64,000 nt of DNA from Nitrospirales bacterium (GTDB lineage Bacteria; Nitrospirota; Nitrospiria; Nitrospirales; UBA8639), in the NCBI GenBank assembly GCA_021604005.1, contig BQIV01000008.1, forward strand, positions 1-64,000. Reading direction: 5' to 3'. Position 1 is the first letter of the stretch. Every line of letters starts with the position of its first letter. A model generated the notes under the pieces. It saw only the letters and a list, made by a program, of their open reading frames with translations. It was not told the DNA's origin and made no database searches. The position numbers and the translations under genes were made by a program. This document shows, one piece after another, positions 56,633-64,000 of this stretch.

Positions 56633-59602
56633 TTATTCCTGCAAGAGGCCGACTGATTCTTCGTCTTGTAATTGTTCTTGAGCTTCTTCTGCAGGAACAA
56701 ATTGTTGCACACGCATATTCCCGCTGTCGACGACAAAAACTCCTCCCTGGTTATCGAGGCAAATGCCGTATGGGAAGTTGAACTGTCCGGTTGCGCTTCC
56801 AAATCCACCCCATTGGGTGATGAAATTACCGTCTCGGTCAAACTTTTGAATGCGTTGATTTCCTGTATCGCTTACATAGACATCGCCCATTTCATCGACA
56901 GAAATCCCCCAAGGTGAACGAAATTGCCCTGGTTCCTGAGCTTGCGTACTGCTCGCATGTCCTGCGCCAATGCCTCCGCCCCATTTGGCAAGCAGTTGAG
57001 GTAAAACATTTGTGCTGGTGTCGAACTTTTGAATGCGGTGGTTTCCCATATCGACGATGTAAACGGTTCCGTCTGTTTGGTCGACAGCAATGCCCCTGGC
57101 AAAATAAAACTGTCCGTCATTGTTGCCGAAACTTCCCCATTGCATAATAAATTCACCTGTCTCATCGAATTTTTGAATGCGAAAGTTTGCGCTGTCAACG
57201 ACGTAAATGTAGCCACGAACTCGATCGACAGCTACGCCCCAAGGAGAATTGAGTTGCCCTTCGCCATTTCCTCGAGAGCCGAATTTTGAGATGTAATGGC
57301 CAAGTTTTCCATCGAATTTTTGAATGCGGTGATTGTTGGTGTCAGCAACGTAGACATCACCTTTGGCATCGCAGGCAATGCCTGTTGGATTGTTGAAACT
57401 TCCATTTGCTCCGCCAAAGTTTCCCCACAGAAGAATGAAGTTCCCATTTTTTTCAAACTTTTGAATACGGTTATTACCATTATCAACAACGAAAATCGAT
57501 CCCTGACGGTCAATGGCCATGCCATAGATCGGATTGATGAATTCACCGCCATGGAGGAGAGAGGCGCCACGTCCGGCTTTTCCCCATGTGCCGACGCATA
57601 CATATCCAGATGTGTTGAGCAATATACTAGAACTGGCGGGAACGGAGACGTTGTTATTGATATCTTTAAACCACACGTACGCCGTCTTAAGGCCATCGCC
57701 CGCGGAAGTGGTAAACGGGATGGTGGCACCGAATCGCTCTTCCGGTTCAACCTCCACCCATCCCGGCATGGTGGCACTGGGCGTCATTGGGTTTTCGGAG
57801 ATGAAGTATGCTGAAACGCCGGTATCGACATCTCTTGCAGAAATGGTGGCGACGAGATCTGGTGAATTTGTCATTGCGGCCCCATGGTTGAGGACGAGGT
57901 CGGGATTTTGTGGGGCTGTCACATCAATAAGCGTTGGTGTTGCAGAATATTCCTCGGAAAGAAGACTCTCACTTCCTTCTTCCGTTACCGAACTCAGGGC
58001 ATAAAAATACGTGGTGGCATTAGTTAAGCCAAGATGCGTATAGGGGGTGGTTACTCCTTCAATTTTTGTCGAATTTTGTGTCGTGACGTCTGGCGCGGTG
58101 CTGAAATAGAGGTTGTAACTGATGGCGTTCGGAACCTCGAGCCAGCTGATGATATTTTCCGAGTCTCCAGCCTTCACGGTCATATTCGTCGGGGTAGCAA
58201 TGTCTGCTGATTGTTGTGCCGGAGCTTGCTCTCGCCCTCTCGCAAGTTCTTCTTCGGTGGGAGCAAACTTTGTGAGACGATTGTTCCCACTGTCGATCAC
58301 ATACACGTACCCTTCTTTGTCGACGGTAATGCCGGATGGGAAATTCAATTGACCTTCGGTGAGTCCTCGGTTGCCCCATGAACAGAGAAAGGTTCCACTT
58401 GCGTCGAATTTTTGAACGCGGTGATTGCCGCTGTCGACCACGTACACATTTCCCAGCGCATCACACGCAAGACCCCAGGGTGCTTTAAATTGACCTGGGC
58501 CGTTCCCTTCTTTTCCCCATTTCAAAAGGAAATTGCCGCGCGGGTCGAATTTTTGAATGCGATGATTGCCTTCGTCTGCCACATAAATGTTCCCGACAAA
58601 GTCAATGGCAATGCCGCGTGGATAAAACATTGCGCCATCGTAGGCACCATCACGGCCCCACTTGAGTAACGGGGTTCCGTCTGATTGAAATTTTTGAATT
58701 CTGGAATTGCTGGTATCGGACACATAGAGATAACCATGCTGGTCAGTGGCGATTCCCCATGGGACATCAAATTTCCCTGCTTCGGCACCGCGCCAGGCAA
58801 ATCCAAATTTTCCCCATGCGTTGATGAGGTTGCCGTCTAAATCAAATTTTTGGACTCGATTATTTCCGCTATCCGCGATGTAGATGACTCCGTCCGGAGA
58901 CGTGGCCAATCCTCGTGGGTAGTAAAATTTGCCTTCTTCCGAGTCTGGTTCATCTCCCCAGCGTGCCAGGAATTTGCCTTCTTTATCGAATTTTTGAATC
59001 GAGTGGCTGTCGGTATCAGAGACATAAATATTGCCATTATTGTCAATAGCAATGCCGGTGGGTGAGTTGAATTCGCCATCATCCATCCCCTGCACCCCGA
59101 ATTGCATAACATTAAGGTATGGTGAAGGGATCGACATGACTTCTTCGGACTCAGGACTTTCGCCTTCAGCCGTGATGGCCGTCACCACATAATGATAGCA
59201 CAGATTGTTTGAGAGATCGTCATGCACGTAGGGGCTCATGGCGCCTTCTATTGTGGTGGCGTTTTCTTTTTTTAGGCCAATGATTGGATTGAAGTCGTCG
59301 GCGCTGGCTATCGGCCTACTCAACTCACTTGGCTTAATTGTCACGCCTTTCGTGCTCTGGTAGTGGAGATTATAGTAGAGAGCTTCGGGGACTGGATCCC
59401 AGGTAATGGTGATGCGCCCGTTGTCTGGCTTTACCTGGACATTTGCTGGGGCCGGAGGTAACTGTTCGTCACTCGTTCCAGCTCCCCACTCTTCTTCCTG
59501 GCCTTCTATCGACAGTGGTTGATGGAAAGAATATGTTGTGGTTCGTCGGGTATTCACCATCCAGTCGCTCATAATCCCTCGTATCTTGAGAAATTGTAAC
59601 AT
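56633..59602 (-). CDS. NHL-repeat protein with fibronectin type III domains
   Basis: 989 residues. A fibronectin type III domain (about 50-130), six NHL repeats (about 170-455), a second fibronectin-like domain and an Ig-like segment (about 470-640), then six more NHL repeats (about 655-970). Each repeat ends with the pattern YV.D.GN.RIQKFD..G.F...WG. Six repeats form one beta-propeller, so two propellers are predicted. No signal peptide or transmembrane segment is visible at the N-terminus, which is unexpected for a protein with fibronectin domains. Two starts are possible: ATG 59602 or ATG 59572. Function unknown; binding of proteins or polysaccharide is likely. Confidence 0.88.
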   Translation of the reverse strand: MLQFLKIRGIMSDWMVNTRRTTTYSFHQPLSIEGQEEEWGAGTSDEQLPPAPANVQVKPDNGRITITWDPVPEALYYNLHYQSTKGVTIKPSELSRPIASADDFNPIIGLKKENATTIEGAMSPYVHDDLSNNLCYHYVVTAITAEGESPESEEVMSIPSPYLNVMQFGVQGMDDGEFNSPTGIAIDNNGNIYVSDTDSHSIQKFDKEGKFLARWGDEPDSEEGKFYYPRGLATSPDGVIYIADSGNNRVQKFDLDGNLINAWGKFGFAWRGAEAGKFDVPWGIATDQHGYLYVSDTSNSRIQKFQSDGTPLLKWGRDGAYDGAMFYPRGIAIDFVGNIYVADEGNHRIQKFDPRGNFLLKWGKEGNGPGQFKAPWGLACDALGNVYVVDSGNHRVQKFDASGTFLCSWGNRGLTEGQLNFPSGITVDKEGYVYVIDSGNNRLTKFAPTEEELARGREQAPAQQSADIATPTNMTVKAGDSENIISWLEVPNAISYNLYFSTAPDVTTQNSTKIEGVTTPYTHLGLTNATTYFYALSSVTEEGSESLLSEEYSATPTLIDVTAPQNPDLVLNHGAAMTNSPDLVATISARDVDTGVSAYFISENPMTPSATMPGWVEVEPEERFGATIPFTTSAGDGLKTAYVWFKDINNNVSVPASSSILLNTSGYVCVGTWGKAGRGASLLHGGEFINPIYGMAIDRQGSIFVVDNGNNRIQKFEKNGNFILLWGNFGGANGSFNNPTGIACDAKGDVYVADTNNHRIQKFDGKLGHYISKFGSRGNGEGQLNSPWGVAVDRVRGYIYVVDSANFRIQKFDETGEFIMQWGSFGNNDGQFYFARGIAVDQTDGTVYIVDMGNHRIQKFDTSTNVLPQLLAKWGGGIGAGHASSTQAQEPGQFRSPWGISVDEMGDVYVSDTGNQRIQKFDRDGNFITQWGGFGSATGQFNFPYGICLDNQGGVFVVDSGNMRVQQFVPAEEAQEQLQDEESVGLLQE

Positions 59603-60063
59603 TCCTCACACGAGTCTCCTTGCGGTGACGAGAAGCTCGTTGATAAATTTTAATAATAAATCCAATTACTTACGAAGAAGTCTAGCAGGCAGGTTTTCTG
59701 GAAGTCAAGGCGTATGCCGAGCCTGTACCTGTGAGTGAGAAAGTCTGGAAATTAGTCCGGAAATGTCTAGAATTTTGCTAGATGTTTTTCTGTATAGACT
59801 CACCCGTCACACGGTTTATGCTTAGTTAGACCTGGACGTTCATATTTTTCATGTCCGTCGTACCGTTTTCTGATTCGTCATTGTATGCAGTTCTCACATG
59901 TCCGTACATGAGAAGCTTCTCTGTTCAATCATGTGCCGTGAGCATGGCTTATGCTCAGAATGTGAGCATTCCGATAGTCGAACGCTTTACCACAGAGGTG
60001 GGATGAAGCGAAGAGTGTGTAGCTCACCAGAGTGTATTCCGCTTGTTATCCTTCACGCTATGG
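59603..60063. other. intergenic region before the cold-shock gene
   Basis: 461 bases with no gene accepted. A cysteine-rich frame at 59898-60083 runs into the cold-shock gene on the other strand and has no ribosome site. The NHL gene promoter should lie at the left end. Confidence 0.4.
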
Positions 60064-60273
60064 TTAGGCTCCTAACTTGGTGACGTTAGAGGCTTGTGGT
60101 CCTTTCGCACCTTCGACCAAGTCAAATTCTACGGCCTCGCCTTCTTTTAAGGTTTTGAACCCTTCGCCCTCTAAAGCGGAGTAATGCACGAAGACATCTT
60201 GGCCATCTTCGACATGAATAAATCCAAAACCTTTTCGATCATTAAACCACTTCACTGTTCCTTTACTTTTCAC
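60064..60273 (-). CDS. cspA: cold-shock domain protein
   Basis: 69 residues, a single cold-shock domain: [20 protein letters not shown] (RNP1), DVFVHYSAL (RNP2) and [17 protein letters not shown]. Binds single-stranded nucleic acid as an RNA chaperone. Start is GTG 60273, preceded by AGGAGGT about four bases away. A long unoccupied leader lies upstream, which fits temperature-dependent control in other cold-shock genes, though no structure was confirmed. Confidence 0.95.
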   Translation of the reverse strand: MKSKGTVKWFNDRKGFGFIHVEDGQDVFVHYSALEGEGFKTLKEGEAVEFDLVEGAKGPQASNVTKLGA

Positions 60274-60445
60274 AGGGACCTCCTACAATAAGTTATAACG
60301 TTACGGTGATTGAGTGCTGTCGTCCATGTTCCAAATCGTTGTTGCATCGCCTAAGAAACAACCTGTTGTCTGTGCTGAGGAGCATGCCTGATACGTGAAG
60401 CGCTATTAGCTGGGGAATTGTAGGTTCGTTCAACATGAGATGGAC

Positions 60446-60483
60446 AAAAAAAAGCCGCAGAAAGGGTTTGTTCCTTCTACGGC
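60446..60483 (-). terminator. orphan Rho-independent terminator (leftward)
   Basis: Read leftward, GCCGTAGAAGG (60483-60473) pairs with CCTTTCTGCGGC (60465-60454) and is followed by eight T's (the A run 60446-60453). No gene lies upstream on that strand for the terminator to serve. It may end a small RNA. Confidence 0.75.
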
Positions 60484-60540
60484 ATTCAACATAAATGGCT
60501 CACCACAATACAAATCCTAAAGAACACAGCAGGATTTAGC
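60446..60540 (-). ncRNA. candidate small RNA ending at the orphan terminator
   Basis: A second hairpin, AAATCCT/AGGATTT (60512-60518 with 60531-60537), lies upstream of the terminator. Together they make a compact two-hairpin transcript of about 95 bases. No known RNA family was recognised and no promoter was placed, so this is tentative. Confidence 0.25.
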
Positions 60541-61068
60541 ATAGAATGCGTGCCGTGTCAATAACAGAAGGTTCTGTCCCCGACTGTTAGGTTTGCTCAA
60601 TATCATGGACTGGAAGGGTAACGGATGACGTGTACGTTGACTGGTGGTGCGGAGTATGTCATGCATGGGGTGAGTGTTGTTGTCTGCGAATCGGTTCCGT
60701 TCACCTAAGCAATGCGAAGCAGCTGAAGCAGGTTGTCACAATGACCAACGGATAGGGCAATGGATGACACCAAATTGTATAAGCCATCGGGTTTGGTTAT
60801 TTCATTGATGGGTATGCTTGAGATCCTCTATGATTATTTCGTTACATGCATCGTGAATGAATGGCGTGGCTCGGACTTCGTGTCTGACTCATAGGCATGT
60901 TGAGCGAACCCTGTGCAACGAAGCCAATGATCGTCGTGATATGTATGTAACATCATTCTCCAATATGCTGTTCGAATGCCATTGCCTGGTCGTGCAGAAT
61001 GTTCTGATGGTCAGACGAATGAACGGATTACGACCACTCGAGCAATTCTTTCTTCCCACAAGGTCTCC
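60541..61068. other. intergenic region before lptF
   Basis: Over 500 bases without a recognised gene. Short plus-strand frames at 60857-61075 lack ribosome sites. The lptF frame is open from 60976, but that part does not look like LptF. Confidence 0.4.
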
Positions 61069-62154
61069 TTGTTGACACTCCTGGACCGCTACATCATTCG
61101 AGAGCTGTTTTCTCCTTTTCTCTCTACGCTCAGCGCGCTGTGTTTTATTATTTTTGCCAAAGAGATGCTGCGCTTGATTGATCTCCTTGTGTCAAAAGGG
61201 GTGGGTCTGTGGTCTGTATTGACCATTATTGCTCACCTCATGCCTTCTTTTTTAGTGTTGACGTTACCCATTGCCTGTTTGATCGCGTCTATTTCGACCT
61301 TTAGCCGGTTGTCTTTCGATAATGAATTAATTGCCATGCGAGCTTCCGGTTTAAGCTTCTGGCGCTTGAGTGTCCCGGTATTACTGTTCTCGATTTTCGT
61401 GTTTTTTACGACATTGTTTCTTTCGCAATGGGGTCAACCCTGGTCGAATGTCTCATTAAAAGGTTTGGCCATGAGTGTAATAGAGGATCAACTGACGTTG
61501 GCGCTGGATTCAGGTGTGTTTAATGAGCCCATCCCGAATTTGACGATTTATGTTCCAGACCCGAAACATGCACAGCGTGTACGCGGGGTGTTTATATCTG
61601 ATCAACGTGATCCCGTAAAACCTTTAATCATTGTCGCAAAATCCTTTCGGGTCTTACACGATGAAGGGCGAAAGCAGCTGGGGTTACGGTTGGTGGATGG
61701 AGCTATTCATCAGGTGCCTCCCGATCTACGGTATTATCACGAAGTGGGATTTCAGACCTATGATTTTTGGATGGACGTGCCGCCGCCTGAAGGGATGGGA
61801 ACGACGGAACGCAAGAGTTATGGCGAGATTATTCAGGATTTGAATGCATCCAACTGGAAAGACTCAGGACAGCTTCGTCGGCTGATGGAGCACTATAAAG
61901 ATTTGGGATTTCCGGTCGCGGCGTTGTTACTTGGTCTGCTGGGTTTTCCCATTGGGATTATTTCAAAACGGTCGGGGAAGAGCGGAGGATTTGCGATTGG
62001 GATTGGCATCATTGTGGGGTTTTACCTGCTGAACATCATGGGAGAGTTTCTTGTTACGACGTACGTCGTGCATCCCTTTGTCGGGGCATGGTTTCCCAAT
62101 GTGATGATCTTGGGAGTGACCAGTCTACTATACGTGCGGGCGAGTAGGAATTAA
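61069..62154 (+). CDS. lptF: LPS export ABC transporter permease LptF
   Basis: Half of the LptFG pair that extracts lipopolysaccharide from the inner membrane. About 361 residues. It has the YjgP/YjgQ pattern: three N-terminal helices (LDRYIIRELFSPFLSTLSAL, HLMPSFLVLTLPIACLIAS, VPVLLFSIFVFFTTLFL), a periplasmic beta-jellyroll, and three C-terminal helices (VAALLLGLLGFPIGIISKR, GFAIGIGIIVGFYLLNIMG). LLTLLDRYIIRE is the family N-terminus, so the start is TTG 61069 or 61072; AAGG at 61059-61062 is a weak ribosome site. lptG follows at once. LptB is elsewhere. Confidence 0.88.
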   Translation: MLTLLDRYIIRELFSPFLSTLSALCFIIFAKEMLRLIDLLVSKGVGLWSVLTIIAHLMPSFLVLTLPIACLIASISTFSRLSFDNELIAMRASGLSFWRLSVPVLLFSIFVFFTTLFLSQWGQPWSNVSLKGLAMSVIEDQLTLALDSGVFNEPIPNLTIYVPDPKHAQRVRGVFISDQRDPVKPLIIVAKSFRVLHDEGRKQLGLRLVDGAIHQVPPDLRYYHEVGFQTYDFWMDVPPPEGMGTTERKSYGEIIQDLNASNWKDSGQLRRLMEHYKDLGFPVAALLLGLLGFPIGIISKRSGKSGGFAIGIGIIVGFYLLNIMGEFLVTTYVVHPFVGAWFPNVMILGVTSLLYVRASRN

Positions 62155-62155
62155 T

Positions 62156-63247
62156 GTGATGGGTGTGTTGTTTTGGTACATGTTTCGTCAGTACGCCAAA
62201 GTGTTTTTCATGTGTGTGAGTGCGTTGTTGACGGTCTATCTGGTTGTCGACTTTTTTGAAAAACTTCGAAAATTTCTCAAATACGATGCAGACCTCCCGT
62301 CCATGCTGCTCTACTTTTTCTATCGCATTCCGGATATTTGTTTCCAAATTACGCCGTTGGCCGCACTTATGGGAACATTATTGACGCTGGGGTTTCTCAA
62401 TAAAAGTGCGGAAATTACCGCGATGCGCAGCTGCGGCATAAGCTATTATCAAATTGCCTCGCCGTTTTTTGCGGTAGGCATTATTGTCAGCGCCCTCCTG
62501 TTTAGTTTTACGGCTGTGTTTGTGCCGCTTGCCAATATTCAAGCCGATTATGTCAGGACGGTGCTTATTGAGAAAAAACCCGCAGCGCTGTCGGTGTCTC
62601 CTGATCGAGTGTGGTTACGATTAGGACAAGATGGCCTGCTCAAGATTGGAGCGGTCAAGGACGAGGGGCAGCGTCTCGCGACCCTCAGCTTGTATCGAGT
62701 CAATGAAGCCTTTCAACTTCATGAAATTATCGAATCTGAAGAGGCACGATACACGCTTGCAGGATGGCAGTTGCGAAATGCCACTCGCCGGGTTGTGCAA
62801 GCTGGTGGCGAAGTGACGGCGCATCGCTATGCGCAGTTTGCCCTTGGGCTTCCACTGACCCCTGAAGACTTTCGGACGTGGTTAGCGTTGGATTCAAAAA
62901 ACATGACGCTGAAACAGTTAGGCGCATATGTCGAACGGTTGAAACGCGACGGGCACAGCAGTAGTCGTTTTGCGACGGATTATTGGGGGAGAGTCGCGTT
63001 TTCGGGGATGACGTTGGTGATGACGATTTTGGGGTTGGCCATCAGTCTGTTGAAAACAGGTCAGCGAGACCATGCTGTGGCTAAGGGGATCGGCCAGGCG
63101 CTGGGCATTGGATTTCTCTTTTGGGTGACACATTCTTTTGGCATGGTGCTTGGGAAAAATGGCGCGCTTATGCCACTTGTGGCTGGCTGGTTTGCGTGTA
63201 TGATGTTTCTGGTGATTGGACTCAATTTGTTCTTGCGAGCACGGTGA
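62156..63247 (+). CDS. lptG: LPS export ABC transporter permease LptG
   Basis: Second permease of the LptB2FG exporter, 363 residues. Three N-terminal helices, a jellyroll with the coupling region (MRSCGISYYQIASPFFAVG), and three C-terminal helices (VAFSGMTLVMTILGLAISL, GIGQALGIGFLFWVTHSFG, LVAGWFACMMFLVIGLNL). Start GTG 62156 or ATG 62159, one base after the lptF stop; both are compatible with translational coupling. Confidence 0.92.
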   Translation: MMGVLFWYMFRQYAKVFFMCVSALLTVYLVVDFFEKLRKFLKYDADLPSMLLYFFYRIPDICFQITPLAALMGTLLTLGFLNKSAEITAMRSCGISYYQIASPFFAVGIIVSALLFSFTAVFVPLANIQADYVRTVLIEKKPAALSVSPDRVWLRLGQDGLLKIGAVKDEGQRLATLSLYRVNEAFQLHEIIESEEARYTLAGWQLRNATRRVVQAGGEVTAHRYAQFALGLPLTPEDFRTWLALDSKNMTLKQLGAYVERLKRDGHSSSRFATDYWGRVAFSGMTLVMTILGLAISLLKTGQRDHAVAKGIGQALGIGFLFWVTHSFGMVLGKNGALMPLVAGWFACMMFLVIGLNLFLRAR

Positions 63248-63317
63248 TTGTGCATGGTTGTGTCTGAGATCCCTCGAGATACGTCGTGTGCGTGGACCTG
63301 TCTAGTTCGATAGGTAC

Positions 63318-63412
63318 TATAGCGAATCCAAATAAGTTCCAGCTGAGGTCGATCAACTAACCCTGCGCGATTACTCACTTCAAGCATGTGGAAGTTATTT
63401 GAAACGGCTATA
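63318..63412. mobile_element. 95-bp miniature inverted-repeat element, copy B
   Basis: Inverted relative to the copy at 32544. Its left end TATAGCGAATCCAAATAAGT and TCCA and right end TGGAAGTTATTTGAAACGGC and TATA are the family's 25-bp ends. Boundaries fall on TA. It ends about 260 bases before the riboswitch. Confidence 0.75.
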
Positions 63413-63665
63413 GCCTTGCGGTCTTCCCTCCCGTGCGTTCGTGACATCACCCCTCAGTGGCAACAATTTCCATACTATCCGTTGACGGTGAATGCCTTCT
63501 GTTTTCCGTAAAAACATGAAGAATTCGACTCGTTCCATGTTGTTTCTGCCATAAGGCCGCCCTTAACTCTTTTCCGCATTATCCCGACACATACTAGTAG
63601 TGCACACATATGTCGACGAATCACTCTATTGGAGAGCATGTATCGTGATGACATGACCACACGAG
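63413..63665. other. leader region upstream of the riboswitch
   Basis: About 250 bases between the miniature element and the riboswitch. It should carry the promoter of the riboswitch-controlled gene; none was assigned with confidence. No gene was recognised. Confidence 0.35.
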
Positions 63666-63669
63666 ACAT

Positions 63670-63766
63670 CGTGATAAAGGCAAACTATCCGCAAGGGTAG
63701 GACGCAAAGCCGAGAGACCTGTGCCGTACTCATCGATGCGTGCAGGTTCGTCTGGTTGCCGAAGGG
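63670..63766 (+). promoter_or_regulatory. cyclic-di-GMP-I (GEMM) riboswitch
   Basis: Matches the GEMM-I layout: AAAGGCAAAC at 63676-63685, the helix CTATCC/GGGTAG closed by a GCAA tetraloop (63685-63700), the core GGACGCAAAGCC at 63700-63711, a second helix ACCTG/CAGGT (63717-63721 and 63743-63747) and the closing strand CTGGTTGCCGA to 63762. The base just before GCAAAC is G, as in c-di-GMP (not cGAMP) sensors, by my alignment to the Vibrio Vc2 aptamer. A terminator follows, so the switch probably acts by transcription attenuation. Confidence 0.88.
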
Positions 63767-63793
63767 GAAGCCCAGGGAATTGTGGTAATGGCT

Positions 63794-63830
63794 AAAGCGT
63801 TCGTCCGAGAGGATGGGCGCTTTTTTTTTT
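63794..63830 (+). terminator. riboswitch-associated terminator
   Basis: A stem AAAGCGTTCGTCC / GGATGGGCGCTTT (with G-U pairs) is followed by ten or more T's. It is 28 bases from the end of the aptamer and 55 bases before the next start codon, the usual layout of a transcription-terminating riboswitch. Confidence 0.9.
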
Positions 63831-63885
63831 GCACGATGCAGGATTGCGGTTTCCGCTTGGGTCTATGCGTATGCAGGAGAAGACT

Positions 63886-64000
63886 ATGGCTAAACACTCT
63901 CAACACCGTAACCGGCAAGACTGCACTCCCCCCTCTGACGTCCCGGTCGATGCATCTGAAACCGTTTGTTCATCAGTCTCGTCTCAAGATCCTGCTGAAA
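63886..64000 (+). CDS. riboswitch-controlled gene, partial at window edge
   Basis: ATG 63886 follows AGGAGAA five bases upstream. The 38 visible codons start MAKHSQHRNRQD and continue Ser/Asp/Pro-rich; this is too short to identify the product. The frame is open at the window end. Position makes it the output gene of the c-di-GMP riboswitch, so it likely concerns motility, adhesion, biofilm or another c-di-GMP-regulated function. Confidence 0.6.
   Translation, partial: MAKHSQHRNRQDCTPPSDVPVDASETVCSSVSSQDPAE

Noticed and set aside
59898-60083. Cysteine-rich plus-strand frame
   Set aside because: Overlaps the cold-shock gene on the opposite strand and has no start signal.
60857-61075. Plus-strand frame before lptF
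   Set aside because: Lacks a ribosome site and shares sequence with the long upstream part of the lptF frame.

Overview
The window reads as chromosomal DNA of a Gram-negative bacterium of the Nitrospirota, most likely a Nitrospira-type nitrifier. This is an inference. It rests on a complete bacterial proteasome operon with a Pup/UBact-type modifier sitting beside genes for an outer-membrane cell plan (LptF/LptG, Pal-like and other lipoproteins, an outer-membrane barrel), on moderate GC content, and on a gene set of NHL, TPR and H1-like proteins. No ribosomal RNA or nitrite-oxidation gene is present to fix the taxonomy.

Layout. 1-1049 is gene-poor: a REP-like hairpin block and a 30-base (AG)15 microsatellite. 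1050-6727 holds two sigma-70 factors (rpoD and a second group-2 type factor) flanking an OmpR-type response regulator and histidine kinase pair. 7276-12990 is mixed housekeeping: arfB, an oligopeptidase B, msrB with a small unknown gene, a flavin/ferredoxin-type reductase and hemW. 13478-15586 has a DUF4112 membrane protein and a Cas4-like/DUF2779 nuclease. 15754-19641 is aroQ-efp-accB-accC-thiE, the carboxylase core of fatty acid synthesis plus thiamine synthesis. It converges on bioD and a short-chain dehydrogenase, so biotin synthesis lies beside biotin-dependent enzymes. 21323-29863 has exported proteins, putA, a dienelactone-hydrolase-like protein that appears to have lost its catalytic nucleophile and histidine, and a large TPR lipoprotein.

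30114-40317 is accessory and envelope-related: an H1-like lysine-rich protein, a divergent ClpS-like protein, a nucleotide-sugar epimerase, an OmpA/Pal-type lipoprotein, tRNA-Leu(UAA), a frameshifted coiled-coil gene, creA, an outer-membrane protein and an HtrA/DegP protease. Two families of miniature inverted-repeat elements lie here. One is 138 bp with 5-bp target duplications (two copies). The other is 95 bp with TA flanks (copies at 32544 and 63318 and a degenerate one at 38922).

41743-48437 is the centrepiece: ATPase (ARC/Mpa), Dop, Pup/UBact, PrcB, PrcA and PafA in one tight co-oriented operon. This is a full tagging, untagging, unfolding and degradation pathway. The modifier ends in Gly-Glu, so it needs no deamidation. 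The ATPase lacks the usual C-terminal docking motif.

48454-56348 contains a UDP-glucuronate decarboxylase, a Tat-exported molybdopterin oxidoreductase, and a leftward guaB-guaA-rluB-aspS group. 56633-64000 contains a 12-NHL-repeat protein (two predicted beta-propellers), a cold-shock protein, lptF-lptG, and at the right edge a cyclic-di-GMP-I (GEMM) riboswitch with terminator that precedes a gene cut off by the window end.
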